From Nostoc sp. 'Lobaria pulmonaria (5183) cyanobiont' (GTDB taxonomy: Bacteria > Cyanobacteriota > Cyanobacteriia > Cyanobacteriales > Nostocaceae), in assembly GCF_002949795.1 (NCBI RefSeq), contig NZ_CP026692.1, forward strand, positions 5,936,545 to 6,000,544: a stretch of 64,000 nucleotides of DNA, read 5' to 3'. Below, in pieces: positions 1 through 8,941 of the stretch (the stretch's first letter is position 1; every line of letters starts with the position of its first letter). The notes under the pieces are model-generated. The model was not told the origin of the DNA. It made no database searches and saw only the letters and a program-made list of their open reading frames with translations. Both the position numbers and the translations under genes were made by a program.

Positions 1-878
1 TCTATTCTTAAATTCTCTAATATTATTGAACAGACTTAGCCTGCTATATTTTTTTGAGTAAAATTATCCATTTACGGAGCTTTTTCTGGACTCAGCTAAG
101 GCTAGTTATAACTATCTATATTATCACTAACCAGTAATTTTATTTTTCAACTGGTCTATTTTATGATTACTGCCTGGTTGTGATGAAATATTTGCGGTCG
201 GTTGACAGCAATTATATTTAGATAGGCTAAAGCTGTAGTTTTGGCAAACCAATTAAGATAAGTATCATTATCTAATCGAACTTATTGATAAATAGGTTCA
301 ATCCTATGGCTATGAGCGGTTTTATTCTCTATCCCCTAATATTTTTATTAGTTGTTTTACATTCTATTTAATGGTATCGTTTTCTAGTTACTCAACAATA
401 ATAAAGGGTTAAAAATAATATCGGGTGAGGGGTCTTACCCCTCAAGAATTAGCCAAATAGGACAAAACTAAAAGCTGCACAATACACAAGTAAGTATCGG
501 AATATATTCAGTAAATTTGACCTATAAATATACTAGATTAGTAGATGACGTTAACGACAAAAAATAGTATAAATGCGAATGGTGTTGTTAACGCTCAAAG
601 ATAAATATATTTTCTCTTGTAGTCTCAAAAAATATGCAAACTTCCCGGAAATTGCCTAATTCAACAGTAGTAATAAATATAAGCGTGTGAACCAAGAAAA
701 TTTATTTACTTATGATTTTTTATCCCTTGGAAACCATCAAATACCGCTCCATTGATGATAATTTGCCACTAGCAATTCAAGATTTGCAAAAAGGCTAGGG
801 CAGTCTGTACACTTCAATTGAAACATCAACAATTGCAGAGAAGAAAATAGTTTACTTCACCCAAAATAACTAAACGCT
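1..878. other. AT-rich intergenic region without a supported gene
   Basis: No convincing gene is seen. There is one small hairpin at 427-443 (GAGGGGT/ACCCCTC, 3-nt loop). A 28-codon ATG frame at 712-798 ends 80 bp before the hetP-like gene; it matches nothing I recognise and is not called. The stretch just upstream of 879 probably holds the promoter of the hetP-like gene, but no motif there is strong enough to name. Confidence 0.5.
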
Positions 879-1229
879 ATGATGAATCAAGACATTGCTG
901 GTATTAGTAGTAACTTAGATAAGACAGTAAAAGCTCAACAATTTGACAAAGTAGTTGAAGCAATTCTTGCTGGAAAGTATTCCTGGGCATGTGTTTTAAT
1001 GCTGCGATTTGGTGGTTATAATCCTCTCCATTACATTCCATATCGCACCTACAATCGATTGCTCAAAGAGAATTCTCAAGCAGATAGGACAAAACAACAG
1101 CAAAGTGAAAATCTAAAAATGCTGAAACATGCTCATGATTCCCGGTCTGATAATAATGTGTCATCAAGCTGCTTAAGCAAAATTAAAGACGTAGCTTATC
1201 TAGAAGTAGTTAGAAAGCAAAAAGCATAA
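879..1229 (+). CDS. hetP-like: HetP-family heterocyst regulator, C-terminus cut by an in-frame stop
   Basis: A 116-aa product carrying the conserved HetP core at about residues 20-70 (FDKVVEAILAGKYSW, then a Tyr-rich block with NPLHYIPYRTYNRLLKEN) and the later motif SCLSKIKD-AYLEVV near residues 97-111. HetP and its paralogues act downstream of HetR and HetZ and control commitment of vegetative cells to heterocysts. From memory Anabaena HetP is about 159 aa, so this product is some 40 residues short. The frame continues after the TAA with HetP-like sequence (next entry). The ATG pair at 879/882 gives the usual N-terminus. It could be hetP itself or one of its paralogues. The core is intact, so the short protein may still work; that is inference. 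Confidence 0.75.
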   Translation: MMNQDIAGISSNLDKTVKAQQFDKVVEAILAGKYSWACVLMLRFGGYNPLHYIPYRTYNRLLKENSQADRTKQQQSENLKMLKHAHDSRSDNNVSSSCLSKIKDVAYLEVVRKQKA

Positions 1230-1352
1230 ATCCTTGGTGGGAGTTTAGACCAGAGATTGACACAGCAAATTAACGAACATTAATCAAGTAAATCGCCATT
1301 CAAACCAGAAAATGTTCAAGACGTTTCTTTGAAATCCTGTGGATTCAATTAA
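1230..1352 (+). pseudogene. in-frame C-terminal remnant of the hetP-like gene
   Basis: Reading on in the frame of the upstream gene after TAA 1227-1229 gives 17 residues including GGSLDQRLTQQINEH, then TAA at 1281-1283, then 22 residues including ENVQDVSLKSCGF, then TAA at 1350-1352. As I recall it, HetP has GGNLDQWLTEQVHEY followed by a segment with NQDITFKLSDLDF at the same places. The total of 158 codons, counting the three stops, matches the usual HetP length. So the C-terminal third looks recognisable but interrupted by two stop codons with no frameshift. Confidence 0.6.
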
Positions 1353-2027
1353 AAAGTATTTGGAATCAATAGATTCTGCTCTAAAGTTGATTGATTATCT
1401 GAAAGCCTGCGATGCTAATTTCAAATTTATAGCATGGCAGGTTTTCTATAGCAGTCATTAATTTCATAGTATTTGGCAAAAATCTGCCAAAATGGCAAAT
1501 ATATACTAATGATATTGGTAAACTAATAACAACTACAACTTAAACCAAAATAGAGGTGATTTGGCAAGCAAGTTAATTTAAAAAATAAAATCAACGATTA
1601 GTTCTGACTATGAAATAAATCAAACTGATTACAAAAGTAGTCAGCATTTCATGGAGTAAATAACTCCTAGACCAAGACCAATAATCCAACCGTTGCTACT
1701 GGTGGTTCTTTTTTTGAGAAAGTCTGAGCAAAGAGAATTTGGGGAGGTGGATTCCCCCAAGCCAAATTTTACACAGCTTTCACTGACTGCAGACGGTGCG
1801 AGTAATGCTAATAAAACTTTCTATCTTGTGGTTGGTGTTGCTTTAGTTAATAAAGCAAACGCTTAACATCAATTCCAGGAACAGAAATAGAAAAGTTACG
1901 GTGAAATTAATTGTTGTCTTTGGCTGGTAGAACTAGTAGCTTATACGCTTCTCTTTCGACTATTGTAATCCTAGTCCTCCCAACCTGGATTATCTTTGGT
2001 TTCTAAACTTTCAATTTATATAGCAAG

Positions 2028-2063
2028 ACTGGAAGTTCAAAACTTGAATATCTTCCAGTTTTT
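2028..2063 (+). terminator. rho-independent terminator-like hairpin
   Basis: An 8-bp stem ACTGGAAG/CTTCCAGT (2028-2035 and 2052-2059) is followed by a run of T. It would end rightward transcription from the hetP-like side. Confidence 0.5.
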
Positions 2064-2082
2064 CATCTGTATAGAAAAATAA

Positions 2083-2115
2083 ATAAGGCGGGCAAATTGC
2101 CCACCTTATTTTTTG
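2083..2115. terminator. bidirectional terminator downstream of rpe
   Basis: Stem ATAAGGCGGGCA/TGCCCACCTTAT with one mismatch, flanked by A-rich sequence on the left and TTTTTT on the right, so it can act on both strands. It lies about 95 bp beyond the rpe stop codon. Confidence 0.6.
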
Positions 2116-2207
2116 TGGAGAATAGATATCTGGTGAAATTAATCTAGAAGTCTTGTAGAGACGTAGCACTGCTACATTTCTTGTTTAATGGTTAATTCAA
2201 AAATGAA

Positions 2208-2915
2208 TTAAACCTTAGCTAATTCTGGAGTAGGACTCTTGCTGTTGCGAATTGCTGTAATAGCTTCAGCATAATCTTTAGCGTTAAACACAGCTGAACC
2301 GGCGACAACTGCATTGGCTCCCGCTTCTAAAACTTGCCAGGTATTATTTGCCTTTAGTCCTCCATCTACTTCAATCCAAGGGTCAAGACCGCGTTCATCA
2401 CACATTTGGCGCAGCTTGCGGATTTTGGGTAATACACCAGGGATAAAGCTTTGACCACCAAAACCAGGGTTGACGCTCATAATCAGTACTAAATCGCACA
2501 AATCTAAAACGTATTCAATTAGTTCTAGAGGGCTACCAGGATTAAGTACAACTCCAGCTTTCTTACCAAGCTCTTTAATTTGCCCCAAGGTGCGGTGCAG
2601 GTGTGGAGAAGCATTATGTTCGCAGTGCACGGTGATATGATCGGCACCGGCCTTGGCAAAATCCTCTACATACTTTTCTGGCTCTACAATCATCAAGTGG
2701 ACATCTAGTGGCTTGGTCGTAATCGGACGAATCGCCTCCACAATCAGAGGACCTATCGTAATATTGGGTACAAAACGACCGTCCATTACATCAACATGAA
2801 TCCAATCTGCTCCAGCCGCGTCTATGGCGCGAATTTCGTCACCCAAACGACTAAAATCGGCTGATAGGATAGATGGAGCAATTACAATGGGCTTTTGAGA
2901 TCGGTTTTGGGTCAT
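2208..2915 (-). CDS. rpe: ribulose-phosphate 3-epimerase
   Basis: The enzyme interconverts ribulose 5-phosphate and xylulose 5-phosphate in the Calvin cycle and the pentose phosphate pathway, in the cytoplasm. The 235-aa length is normal for the family. Visible motifs are SILSADF near the N-terminus, the metal-binding [21 protein letters not shown], the phosphate loop [12 protein letters not shown] and the C-terminal EVDGG and AGSAVF. All catalytic and metal residues expected in these motifs are present. The ATG at 2915 gives the normal N-terminus. The gene appears to be transcribed alone, divergently from the S8 protease gene, with short repeats between them. Confidence 0.96.
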   Translation of the reverse strand: MTQNRSQKPIVIAPSILSADFSRLGDEIRAIDAAGADWIHVDVMDGRFVPNITIGPLIVEAIRPITTKPLDVHLMIVEPEKYVEDFAKAGADHITVHCEHNASPHLHRTLGQIKELGKKAGVVLNPGSPLELIEYVLDLCDLVLIMSVNPGFGGQSFIPGVLPKIRKLRQMCDERGLDPWIEVDGGLKANNTWQVLEAGANAVVAGSAVFNAKDYAEAITAIRNSKSPTPELAKV

Positions 2916-3059
2916 GGCTAGTGGGTTTTAAGCGTCCTCGTCTGTACGTATTGTAACAAAACATTGAGCAAGACTCATAATTTTGATCCCGGTTTTTTGG
3001 GGAGCAGGGGAGCAGGTGACAAAAGTTTAGAACTTGCAACAAGTCTTTCCCTTGTCCTC

Positions 3060-3106
3060 TTCACCATACCCAATGCCCAATGCCCAATGACAAATGACTA
3101 ATAACT
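3060..3106. repeat. Nostoc-type short tandem repeats
   Basis: Tandem CCCAATG and CTAATGA/CTAATAA heptamers lie directly upstream of the S8 protease start. Runs of this kind are common in Nostoc intergenic DNA and recur elsewhere in this window (36.8, 38.4, 41.1 and 53.0 kb). Confidence 0.6.
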
Positions 3107-3107
3107 A

Positions 3108-4703
3108 ATGACTAAAAAACTAACCTGGATATTTTGGGGATTAACTGCTTCTTGTCTGAGTGCGCCAGTAATTGCTTCAGCTTTAGAATCTGGACTAGGA
3201 ACTAACGGCATTGATGCTCTTAAGCTACACAAACCTCCTTATAATTTAATCGGTCGTAAGATTGCTATTGGGCAAGTGGAAATTGGTCGGCCAGGAATGT
3301 TTGGGTGGGATAAGGCGGTGTCTAAAAATCGTGCTATATCTGTAGCTGCGGTTTTCTTACGCGATGGACCAGCTAAGTCAAATAGCGGTGTTGACCCCCA
3401 CGCCTACAATGTTGCCGGTGTGATGGTGAGTCAAGACAAAGCTTTGCCAGGAGTTGCTCCAGGAGCGCAATTGTATTCATCAGCGGTGGGTTCCACTAAA
3501 AACATGGGTCAACCAGAAGAGTGCTTATCGGCACAGCATATAGCGCTCCAAAATGGTGGCGATGTCCGTGCGATTAACTTTAGCTTTGGGGAACCTCTGA
3601 GCCGCGATCCTCGACCGGAAGCTACTTTAGACGGCAATGCTTTACTAACCTTGTGTGTTGACTGGTCTAGTCGCGCTCATGATGTTTTGTATGCGATCGC
3701 TGGCAACCAGGGTAAAGGCGGTATTCCTATTCCTACAGATAATTTTAACGGAATAAACGTGGCTTTTTCATCCCGCCGAGGGGGAGTTTTTAACAAAGTA
3801 GACGTGGCTAATCTAGCGGGTGTTAACCAAGGTGTGAATGGAAGACTCGCTGGAAGGGAATTTGACCTTGATGGGCGTCGCGCTATCAGTTTAGTTGCTC
3901 CTGGCAATAATATTCCTTTGCTCAATCCAGATGGCAAATTGAACAAGGTTACAGGTACAAGTTTTGCAGCACCTCAAGTTACAGCTACTGTTGCTCTGTT
4001 ACAAGAACTTGCTGACCGACAGATGCGGACAAAACAACCCCACTGGAGCATTGATTCTCGGCGTCATCAAGTGATGAAAGCTGTATTACTGAATTCAGCA
4101 GACAAAATCCTAGATAGCGGCGATGGCTTAAAGCTGGGAATGACCCGAACATTAATCGATAAGCAAAATCAAAACTGGCTAGATTCTGATGCTTATAAAG
4201 ATCCAAAGATTCCCTTAGATGCCCAAATGGGAGCGGGTCATTTGAACGCATTTCGCGCTTATCAGCAATTTAGTGCTGGTCAATGGCAAGCATCAGCTAC
4301 GGTACCAGCTATTGGTTGGGATTATCGCATAGTTGATGTTGGAGCATCTATTGACTATATATTAGCAAAACCGTTAAAGCAGGGGAGTTTTGTTGCTGTT
4401 ACCCTGAGTTGGGATCGATTGGTAGAACTCAACGATAAAAATAAAAACCAGCAATATGACGTAGGCGAAAATTTTCGCGATCGCGGTTTGAATAATCTTG
4501 ACCTCTACTTGGTAAAAGCTGATGCTCAAAATTCAGATACTGGTGCTGTTTGCTCCTCAATCAGCCAAATTGATAGTGTAGAACATATTTTCTGTCCCGT
4601 TACTACTGCTGGCAATTACAAAATCCGTGTCCAGTTTCGTCAAAAGCTGAATGAAGCGACTCAACCCTACAGTTTAGCTTGGTGGACTGTACCTATTAAT
4701 TGA
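3108..4703 (+). CDS. secreted subtilisin-like S8 serine protease
   Basis: A 531-aa protein with an N-terminal signal peptide (about residues 1-25, hydrophobic and ending in ASA). The S8 layout is visible: a His motif HAYNVAG (His98), the oxyanion Asn in AGN (Asn200) and the nucleophile in GTSFAAP (Ser285). At the usual Asp position, normally VIDTG, the sequence reads GQVEIG, so Glu58 stands where Asp is expected. The C-terminal 150 residues form a beta-rich region like the domain that follows the catalytic domain in secreted subtilases. It is probably exported and may process or degrade outer proteins; the substrate is unknown. The first ATG is followed directly by the signal peptide, which supports this start. 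Confidence 0.8.
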   Translation: MTKKLTWIFWGLTASCLSAPVIASALESGLGTNGIDALKLHKPPYNLIGRKIAIGQVEIGRPGMFGWDKAVSKNRAISVAAVFLRDGPAKSNSGVDPHAYNVAGVMVSQDKALPGVAPGAQLYSSAVGSTKNMGQPEECLSAQHIALQNGGDVRAINFSFGEPLSRDPRPEATLDGNALLTLCVDWSSRAHDVLYAIAGNQGKGGIPIPTDNFNGINVAFSSRRGGVFNKVDVANLAGVNQGVNGRLAGREFDLDGRRAISLVAPGNNIPLLNPDGKLNKVTGTSFAAPQVTATVALLQELADRQMRTKQPHWSIDSRRHQVMKAVLLNSADKILDSGDGLKLGMTRTLIDKQNQNWLDSDAYKDPKIPLDAQMGAGHLNAFRAYQQFSAGQWQASATVPAIGWDYRIVDVGASIDYILAKPLKQGSFVAVTLSWDRLVELNDKNKNQQYDVGENFRDRGLNNLDLYLVKADAQNSDTGAVCSSISQIDSVEHIFCPVTTAGNYKIRVQFRQKLNEATQPYSLAWWTVPIN

Positions 4704-4744
4704 AATAGATTAGCACAAATATCTGTGTAAAATTACAGCGTTTT

Positions 4745-4775
4745 TCTCGTTCCCATATCAAGCATGGGAACGAGA
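4745..4775 (+). terminator. hairpin downstream of the S8 protease gene
   Basis: A perfect 12-bp stem TCTCGTTCCCAT/ATGGGAACGAGA with a 7-nt loop lies 41 bp after the stop. A T run precedes rather than follows it, so it could also be a dispersed repeat. Confidence 0.45.
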
Positions 4776-5102
4776 TTTCGTGCCTCTGAGAAACGTTATT
4801 CGATCTATAAAAACCTCACAGAAGTGATTATTTTATGATTACGTAGCTTACAATACGTTTATACGTAAAGATAAAAATTCTTAAAAATGGAAATTTTTTA
4901 TAACTCGTCTGTATAGCCTTCTCAATAAGGAATTAGCAACTCCACAAGTTGTGTTTAATTCCTCTAAGCTATTAATTTGCTGTTACGAAAACTGTAACAG
5001 TCTCATTTTTGCATTGGAGTAAATGCAATAGTTAGTCATTGACACAGTATCTGCGTCAACTCTGAGCACAGATCGGGAATCTTTGGCAAGTGAGGTAGCA
5101 GA
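4776..5102. other. intergenic region upstream of the serpin gene
   Basis: No gene is seen. The stretch contains AT-rich sequence and an inverted repeat around 4917-4975 (AAGGAATTAGCAAC / GTTTAATTCC area). It probably holds the serpin promoter; no specific box is claimed. Confidence 0.4.
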
Positions 5103-6434
5103 ATGAATCGGCAGAAATTGAGTGATGCGAAAGAAAATTTCCTGCAAAGACGTTATGGTGTTAGTCTGGGCAGACGTTATGCCCTGGCTGCTGCAAGTGT
5201 TGTTTTATTCAGTGTATTAGGGTGTTCTCAAGTCGATAGTAATAAAAGTGCCCTTGCCCAATCTAGTTTACCTCAGCCAGAAACTCCATTGCAAAAAAAA
5301 ACAGCCAACACTGATACAAAAATCGTTGAGTCTAGCAATAAGTTTGGCTTTAAACTATTTTCAGAAGTTCTGAAAAACGATCGGGGTGAGAAAAATATTT
5401 TTATCTCACCATCGAGTGTTGCGATCGCTCTTGCTATGACTTACAACGGCGCTAGCGGCTCGACTCAACAAGCAATGGCAAAAACCCTGGAATTACAGGG
5501 GATGGATCTACCAGAAATCAACTCTTCTTACGCGGCGGTATTAAAACAGCTTTTAGATAATTCAGATACGAAAGTGCAATTGAAAATTGCTAACTCACTT
5601 TGGGCAAATCAAGATGTTAGCTTTGCGCCAGACTTTATCAATAGAACCCAGGACTTCTATCAAGCCAAAGTCAGCAATTTAAACTTTAAAGATGCCGCTG
5701 CATCTAGTATTATCAATAACTGGGTCAAAGAAAATACTAACGGCAAAATCACTAAGATCGTTGAAAAAATTGAACCAGATCAGGTGTTATTTCTGATTAA
5801 TGCCATATATTTTAAAGGTAATTGGAGTAAAGAGTTTGACAAAAAGCAAACTGCTCCATACCCTTTTTACATCACATCTAACAGGCAAAAACAACACCCA
5901 ATGATGTCACAAGAGGGTGATTATAGATACTATGAAAGCGAAAAATTTCAAGCAGTTAGTTTACCTTATGGTAAAGATGGTAAGATAATTTTTTATATAT
6001 TCCTACCCAAAAATAATTCTAACCTCAAAGCGTTTTATCAAAACTTGAATATTGATAATTGGGAAAAATGGATGACTCAGTTCAACAATCAAAAAGGGTT
6101 TATTCGCCTACCCCGCTTCAAAACAGATTACGATATTACACTCAATGATGCTTTAAAAACTTTAGGTATGGGGGAGGCTTTCACCAACAAAGCCAATTTT
6201 TCTGGCATGGGTAAAAACTTTGCTATTAGCCAAGTTAAGCATAAAACTTTTGTTGAAGTAAATGAAGAAGGCACTGAAGCGGCTGCCGCTACTTCAGTGG
6301 GAATAGTAGCAACATCTTTGAGACAAGAACCAGAACCATTCCGAATGATTGTCGATCGTCCCTTCTTCTGTGCCATTAGAGATAATCAGACGGGAAATAT
6401 TTTGTTTATGGGTTCAATCATCGAGCCACAATGA
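5103..6434 (+). CDS. serpin family protease inhibitor, lipoprotein
   Basis: A 443-aa serpin. The N-terminus has a basic region, a hydrophobic stretch and a lipobox VLGC (Cys41), so it is probably a lipid-anchored periplasmic or outer protein. The serpin fold follows from about residue 78: NIFISPSSVAIALAM, then NAIYFKGNW, the hinge EEGTEAAAAT and the serpin signature FRMIVDRPFF. The hinge has small residues as in inhibitory serpins, so it is likely a true inhibitor. By alignment with alpha-1-antitrypsin the P1-P1' pair would be Thr-Ser, but the loop after it is about five residues longer, so P1 could be shifted toward Leu-Arg. Serpins are scattered in bacteria. The neighbouring S8 protease gene, on the same strand 400 bp upstream, may be coincidence or a functional partner. 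Confidence 0.93.
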   Translation: MNRQKLSDAKENFLQRRYGVSLGRRYALAAASVVLFSVLGCSQVDSNKSALAQSSLPQPETPLQKKTANTDTKIVESSNKFGFKLFSEVLKNDRGEKNIFISPSSVAIALAMTYNGASGSTQQAMAKTLELQGMDLPEINSSYAAVLKQLLDNSDTKVQLKIANSLWANQDVSFAPDFINRTQDFYQAKVSNLNFKDAAASSIINNWVKENTNGKITKIVEKIEPDQVLFLINAIYFKGNWSKEFDKKQTAPYPFYITSNRQKQHPMMSQEGDYRYYESEKFQAVSLPYGKDGKIIFYIFLPKNNSNLKAFYQNLNIDNWEKWMTQFNNQKGFIRLPRFKTDYDITLNDALKTLGMGEAFTNKANFSGMGKNFAISQVKHKTFVEVNEEGTEAAAATSVGIVATSLRQEPEPFRMIVDRPFFCAIRDNQTGNILFMGSIIEPQ

Positions 6435-6552
6435 GGATATAGGATGGATTGAAGACTCGATCTTGTTAAAAGGGAACTTCCAAAAAATCAAATACTCAGT
6501 GAATATAAACTGCGTCCACGTTGAAAACCGTAGTTCTGTATGAATAGAAAAA

Positions 6553-6646
6553 CCCTCATCCCCCAGCCCCTTCTCCCAATATTGGGAGAAGGGGAGCCGG
6601 AAAGAAGTCCCTCTCCCTACTTGGGAGAGGGATTTAGGGTGAGGGC
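6553..6646. repeat. dispersed palindromic repeat, copy 1
   Basis: About 94 bp with ends CCCTCATCCC and GGGTGAGGGC as imperfect inverted repeats, and two internal palindromes around CCCAATATTGGG and CTACTTGGGAGAG. A second copy lies at 25204-25294 in the same orientation. It has the look of a small non-autonomous mobile repeat common in Nostoc. Confidence 0.7.
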
Positions 6647-6719
6647 AAAAACTACGGTTCTCAACATAGATGAGGTTTAAATGATTAATTTACATCACTG
6701 TATGTGTAGATAATAATTT

Positions 6720-7169
6720 TTAGAAGTCATTATCTGTAAAGGTAACTATGGATGGTGAAGATATTTTTAGTGATGGGAAAAATTCTAATTTTGCGGCATA
6801 ATCATATGTTTGTGATAGTTCAAGTTCAAGTGTTTGCTGCTCTTTTTCGTCAAAAAGCAACTGAATTTGATAACTTGTCCAGAATTGTTCTCCTAGTTCA
6901 TCTTCTAAATCAAAAGGCTGTTCTTCATCACCCCATATATTCGACCAAAGGACTATTTGATTAGCCCGAAAATGGTTTTGACCTTTTGTATCTCCAACTA
7001 CAAAATATACTTCGATATTTAAATCAAATCCCAAATCATCGACTTCTGCCTCTGCTATCTGACAGCTAACGGCAATTAAACTATCTGGATTAATATCTAC
7101 TACCTGCTGTTGGCGTTGTAATAATTCTTTAAATATAAAATTAGGTAATAACTTTGAACTCTCTTCAAG
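6720..7169 (-). pseudogene. hypothetical gene, apparently lacking its 5' end
   Basis: The frame is open from a stop adjoining the MITE (7170-7356) to TAA near 6720, about 148 codons, but contains no ATG or GTG; the only weak start is TTG at 7034, in the middle of the coding-like region. The upstream part reads sensibly (for example ELLQRQQQVVDINPDSL), so the original start was probably farther upstream and was lost at the MITE junction. The product is acidic and beta-rich with several Trp; I do not recognise the family. Confidence 0.45.
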
Positions 7170-7171
7170 TA

Positions 7172-7354
7172 GTGGGACTTAGACAAAAAGTAGCTAGAAA
7201 AAAGCCTCAAATGTATATACAGAGAGATTTGGACATCGGTTTGCTTGGTTTGTTGATATATCTGGGTTTCAAGCATTTTTGAGCCTTTAGTGTATTTTCC
7301 TTGCCGCGTATGGGTTTGAGGCTTGTTTTTGCTTCAAAAATGTTTAAGTCCCGC
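7172..7354. mobile_element. 183-bp MITE with TA target duplication
   Basis: The ends are inverted repeats, GTGGGACTTAGAC on the left and GTTTAAGTCCCGC on the right. Further in, AAGCCTCAAA on the left pairs with TTTGAGGCTT on the right. TA flanks both sides (7170-7171 and 7355-7356), as expected for IS630/Tc1-type transposition. It has no coding capacity, so it would be moved in trans. Confidence 0.75.
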
Positions 7355-7356
7355 TA

Positions 7357-7603
7357 GGTGGTAAGCACATCCAAGGCAAGCTCATGCGTAAAGTCATAAA
7401 CCTACTGTTCCAGGAATTGTATAAAATAATTCCTCTGACCTGATGCTATTAACCCTTCATCCAAATGAAGGGTTTTGAAATGTCTCAAACTTTCAGTTAC
7501 CCTGAACTGTAAGTGTGAATATTACAGACTCATGTAAGTTGAGATAGCCAATAATAGCGCCTAGATATTACTGTTTAATTATCAGGAGCAAAGCGCGATT
7601 CTT
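7357..7603. other. spacer with terminator hairpin
   Basis: Non-coding as far as I can see. A hairpin AACCCTTCAT/ATGAAGGGTT at 7451-7474 followed by TT looks like a terminator for rightward transcription. Near 7590-7627 there is a Nostoc-type repeat (GTGGAGAGGCTGCGC) overlapping the upstream extension of the ribD frame. Confidence 0.5.
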
Positions 7604-7657
7604 TTGTGGAGAGGCTGCGCAATCGCGTGCAGAATATTTACAGTATTGCCTAAAATT

Positions 7658-8875
7658 ATGGATAATTCCCCAGTGGTCGCTCAAGCAGATGCATCTTTAC
7701 CAAATTACACTCAGGAAAATACACGAATAGTGGAGTCAGCAGCTGGCTCGAATTCACCACCGAAGCAAAAGGTAGGAAGTGACTTTGACTCTCGCATGAT
7801 GCTGCGGTGTTTGGAACTGGCTCGCCGTGCTTTAGGGCGTACTTCGCCAAATCCGTTAGTGGGAGCGGTGATTGTCAAGGATGGCGAGATTGTCGGTGAA
7901 GGATTTCATCCTCGCGCAGGTGAGCCTCATGCAGAAGTGTTTGCTTTAAAAGCAGCAGGCGATCGCTCTCGTGGTGCAACAATCTATGTCAGCCTCGAAC
8001 CTTGCAACCACTACGGGCGCACTCCCCCTTGTTCGGAAGGATTGATCCAAGCAGGGGTGGCAAAAGTAGTAGTGGGTATGGTTGACCCCAATCCACTGGT
8101 AGCTGGAGGTGGTATCGCCCGTTTACGGGCGGCGGGGATCGAAGTGTTGGTAGGAGTAGAAGAGTCAGCCTGTCGTCAGCTAAATGAAGCTTTTGTCCAT
8201 CGCATCCTCTACAAGCGACCTTTGGGAATTTTAAAATATGCCATGACTTTAGATGGCAAAATTGCTACTACCTCTGGTCATAGCGCTTGGGTAACAAGTC
8301 AAGAAGCCCGCAGTGAAGTGCATCTAATGCGGGCGGCTTGTGATGCGATAATTGTCGGCGGTAATACAGTCCGACAAGATAATCCTTACTTAACCAGTCA
8401 TCAGGTGGAGGCACATAATCCCTTGCGGGTGGTGATGAGTCGCCATCTCAACTTACCGGAAAGTGCCCATCTGTGGCAAACTGCGGATGCTCCAACTTTG
8501 GTGTTGACACAGATGGGTGCTAACCCCGATTTTCAACAACTGTTACTCAAACAGGGTGTGGAGGTGGTGGAATTAACATCACTTACACCGGATAAGGCAA
8601 TGGCGTACTTATATGAACGAGGTTTTTGTAGCGTGCTGTGGGAGTGTGGTGGTACCTTAGCTGCTAGTGCGATCGCTCAAGGAGCAGTGCAAAAAGTTTT
8701 GGCATTTATTGCCCCAAAAATCATTGGTGGTAGTATTGCTCCCACACCTGTGGGCGATTTAGGTTTTACTACCATGACTGAGGCGTTGTCTTTAGAACGC
8801 GTTCGTTGGCGTGTAGTCGGCTCTGACTGCTTAGTAGAAGGTTATTTTTCCCCAAAAGCTAATAGTCAACAGTAA
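7658..8875 (+). CDS. ribD: riboflavin biosynthesis protein RibD (deaminase-reductase)
   Basis: Bifunctional enzyme of riboflavin synthesis. The N-terminal deaminase domain has the zinc motif PHAEVFAL and PCNHYGRTPPC; the C-terminal reductase domain starts near PLGILKYAMTLDGKIA and contains VGGNTVRQDNPYL and WECGGTLAAS. It converts diaminohydroxyphosphoribosylaminopyrimidine to the 5-amino-6-ribitylamino-uracil phosphate precursor. The frame is open up to 7604, but those 18 residues come from a repeat-like sequence, so I choose the ATG at 7658 (about 405 aa). An N-terminal tail of about 45 residues before the deaminase domain is poorly conserved in appearance. Confidence 0.95.
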   Translation: MDNSPVVAQADASLPNYTQENTRIVESAAGSNSPPKQKVGSDFDSRMMLRCLELARRALGRTSPNPLVGAVIVKDGEIVGEGFHPRAGEPHAEVFALKAAGDRSRGATIYVSLEPCNHYGRTPPCSEGLIQAGVAKVVVGMVDPNPLVAGGGIARLRAAGIEVLVGVEESACRQLNEAFVHRILYKRPLGILKYAMTLDGKIATTSGHSAWVTSQEARSEVHLMRAACDAIIVGGNTVRQDNPYLTSHQVEAHNPLRVVMSRHLNLPESAHLWQTADAPTLVLTQMGANPDFQQLLLKQGVEVVELTSLTPDKAMAYLYERGFCSVLWECGGTLAASAIAQGAVQKVLAFIAPKIIGGSIAPTPVGDLGFTTMTEALSLERVRWRVVGSDCLVEGYFSPKANSQQ

Positions 8876-8910
8876 TAACACTTGACGATCGATCTATTTA
8901 TCTTGATTTT

Positions 8911-8941
8911 GCGTTGGCGTAGCCCGCCGTAGGCATCGCGA
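8911..8941. repeat. dispersed Nostoc repeat (GCGTAGCCCGCCGTAGGCATCGC type)
   Basis: A GC-rich palindrome-containing repeat between ribD and the next gene. A shortened relative (GCGTAGGCATCGCC) occurs at about 50857-50871. Confidence 0.5.

Larger units (their letters stand above)
1353..2207. other. intergenic region, no supported gene
   Basis: AT-rich spacer between the hetP-like gene and rpe. An ATG-less open stretch at about 1660-1864 on the plus strand ends in a Gly/Val/Ala-rich tail, but it lacks a start and a recognisable family. Two hairpins near the right end are listed separately as terminators. Confidence 0.4.

Noticed and set aside
712-798. 28-codon frame before the hetP-like gene
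   Set aside because: Too short and unmatched; no ribosome site of note.
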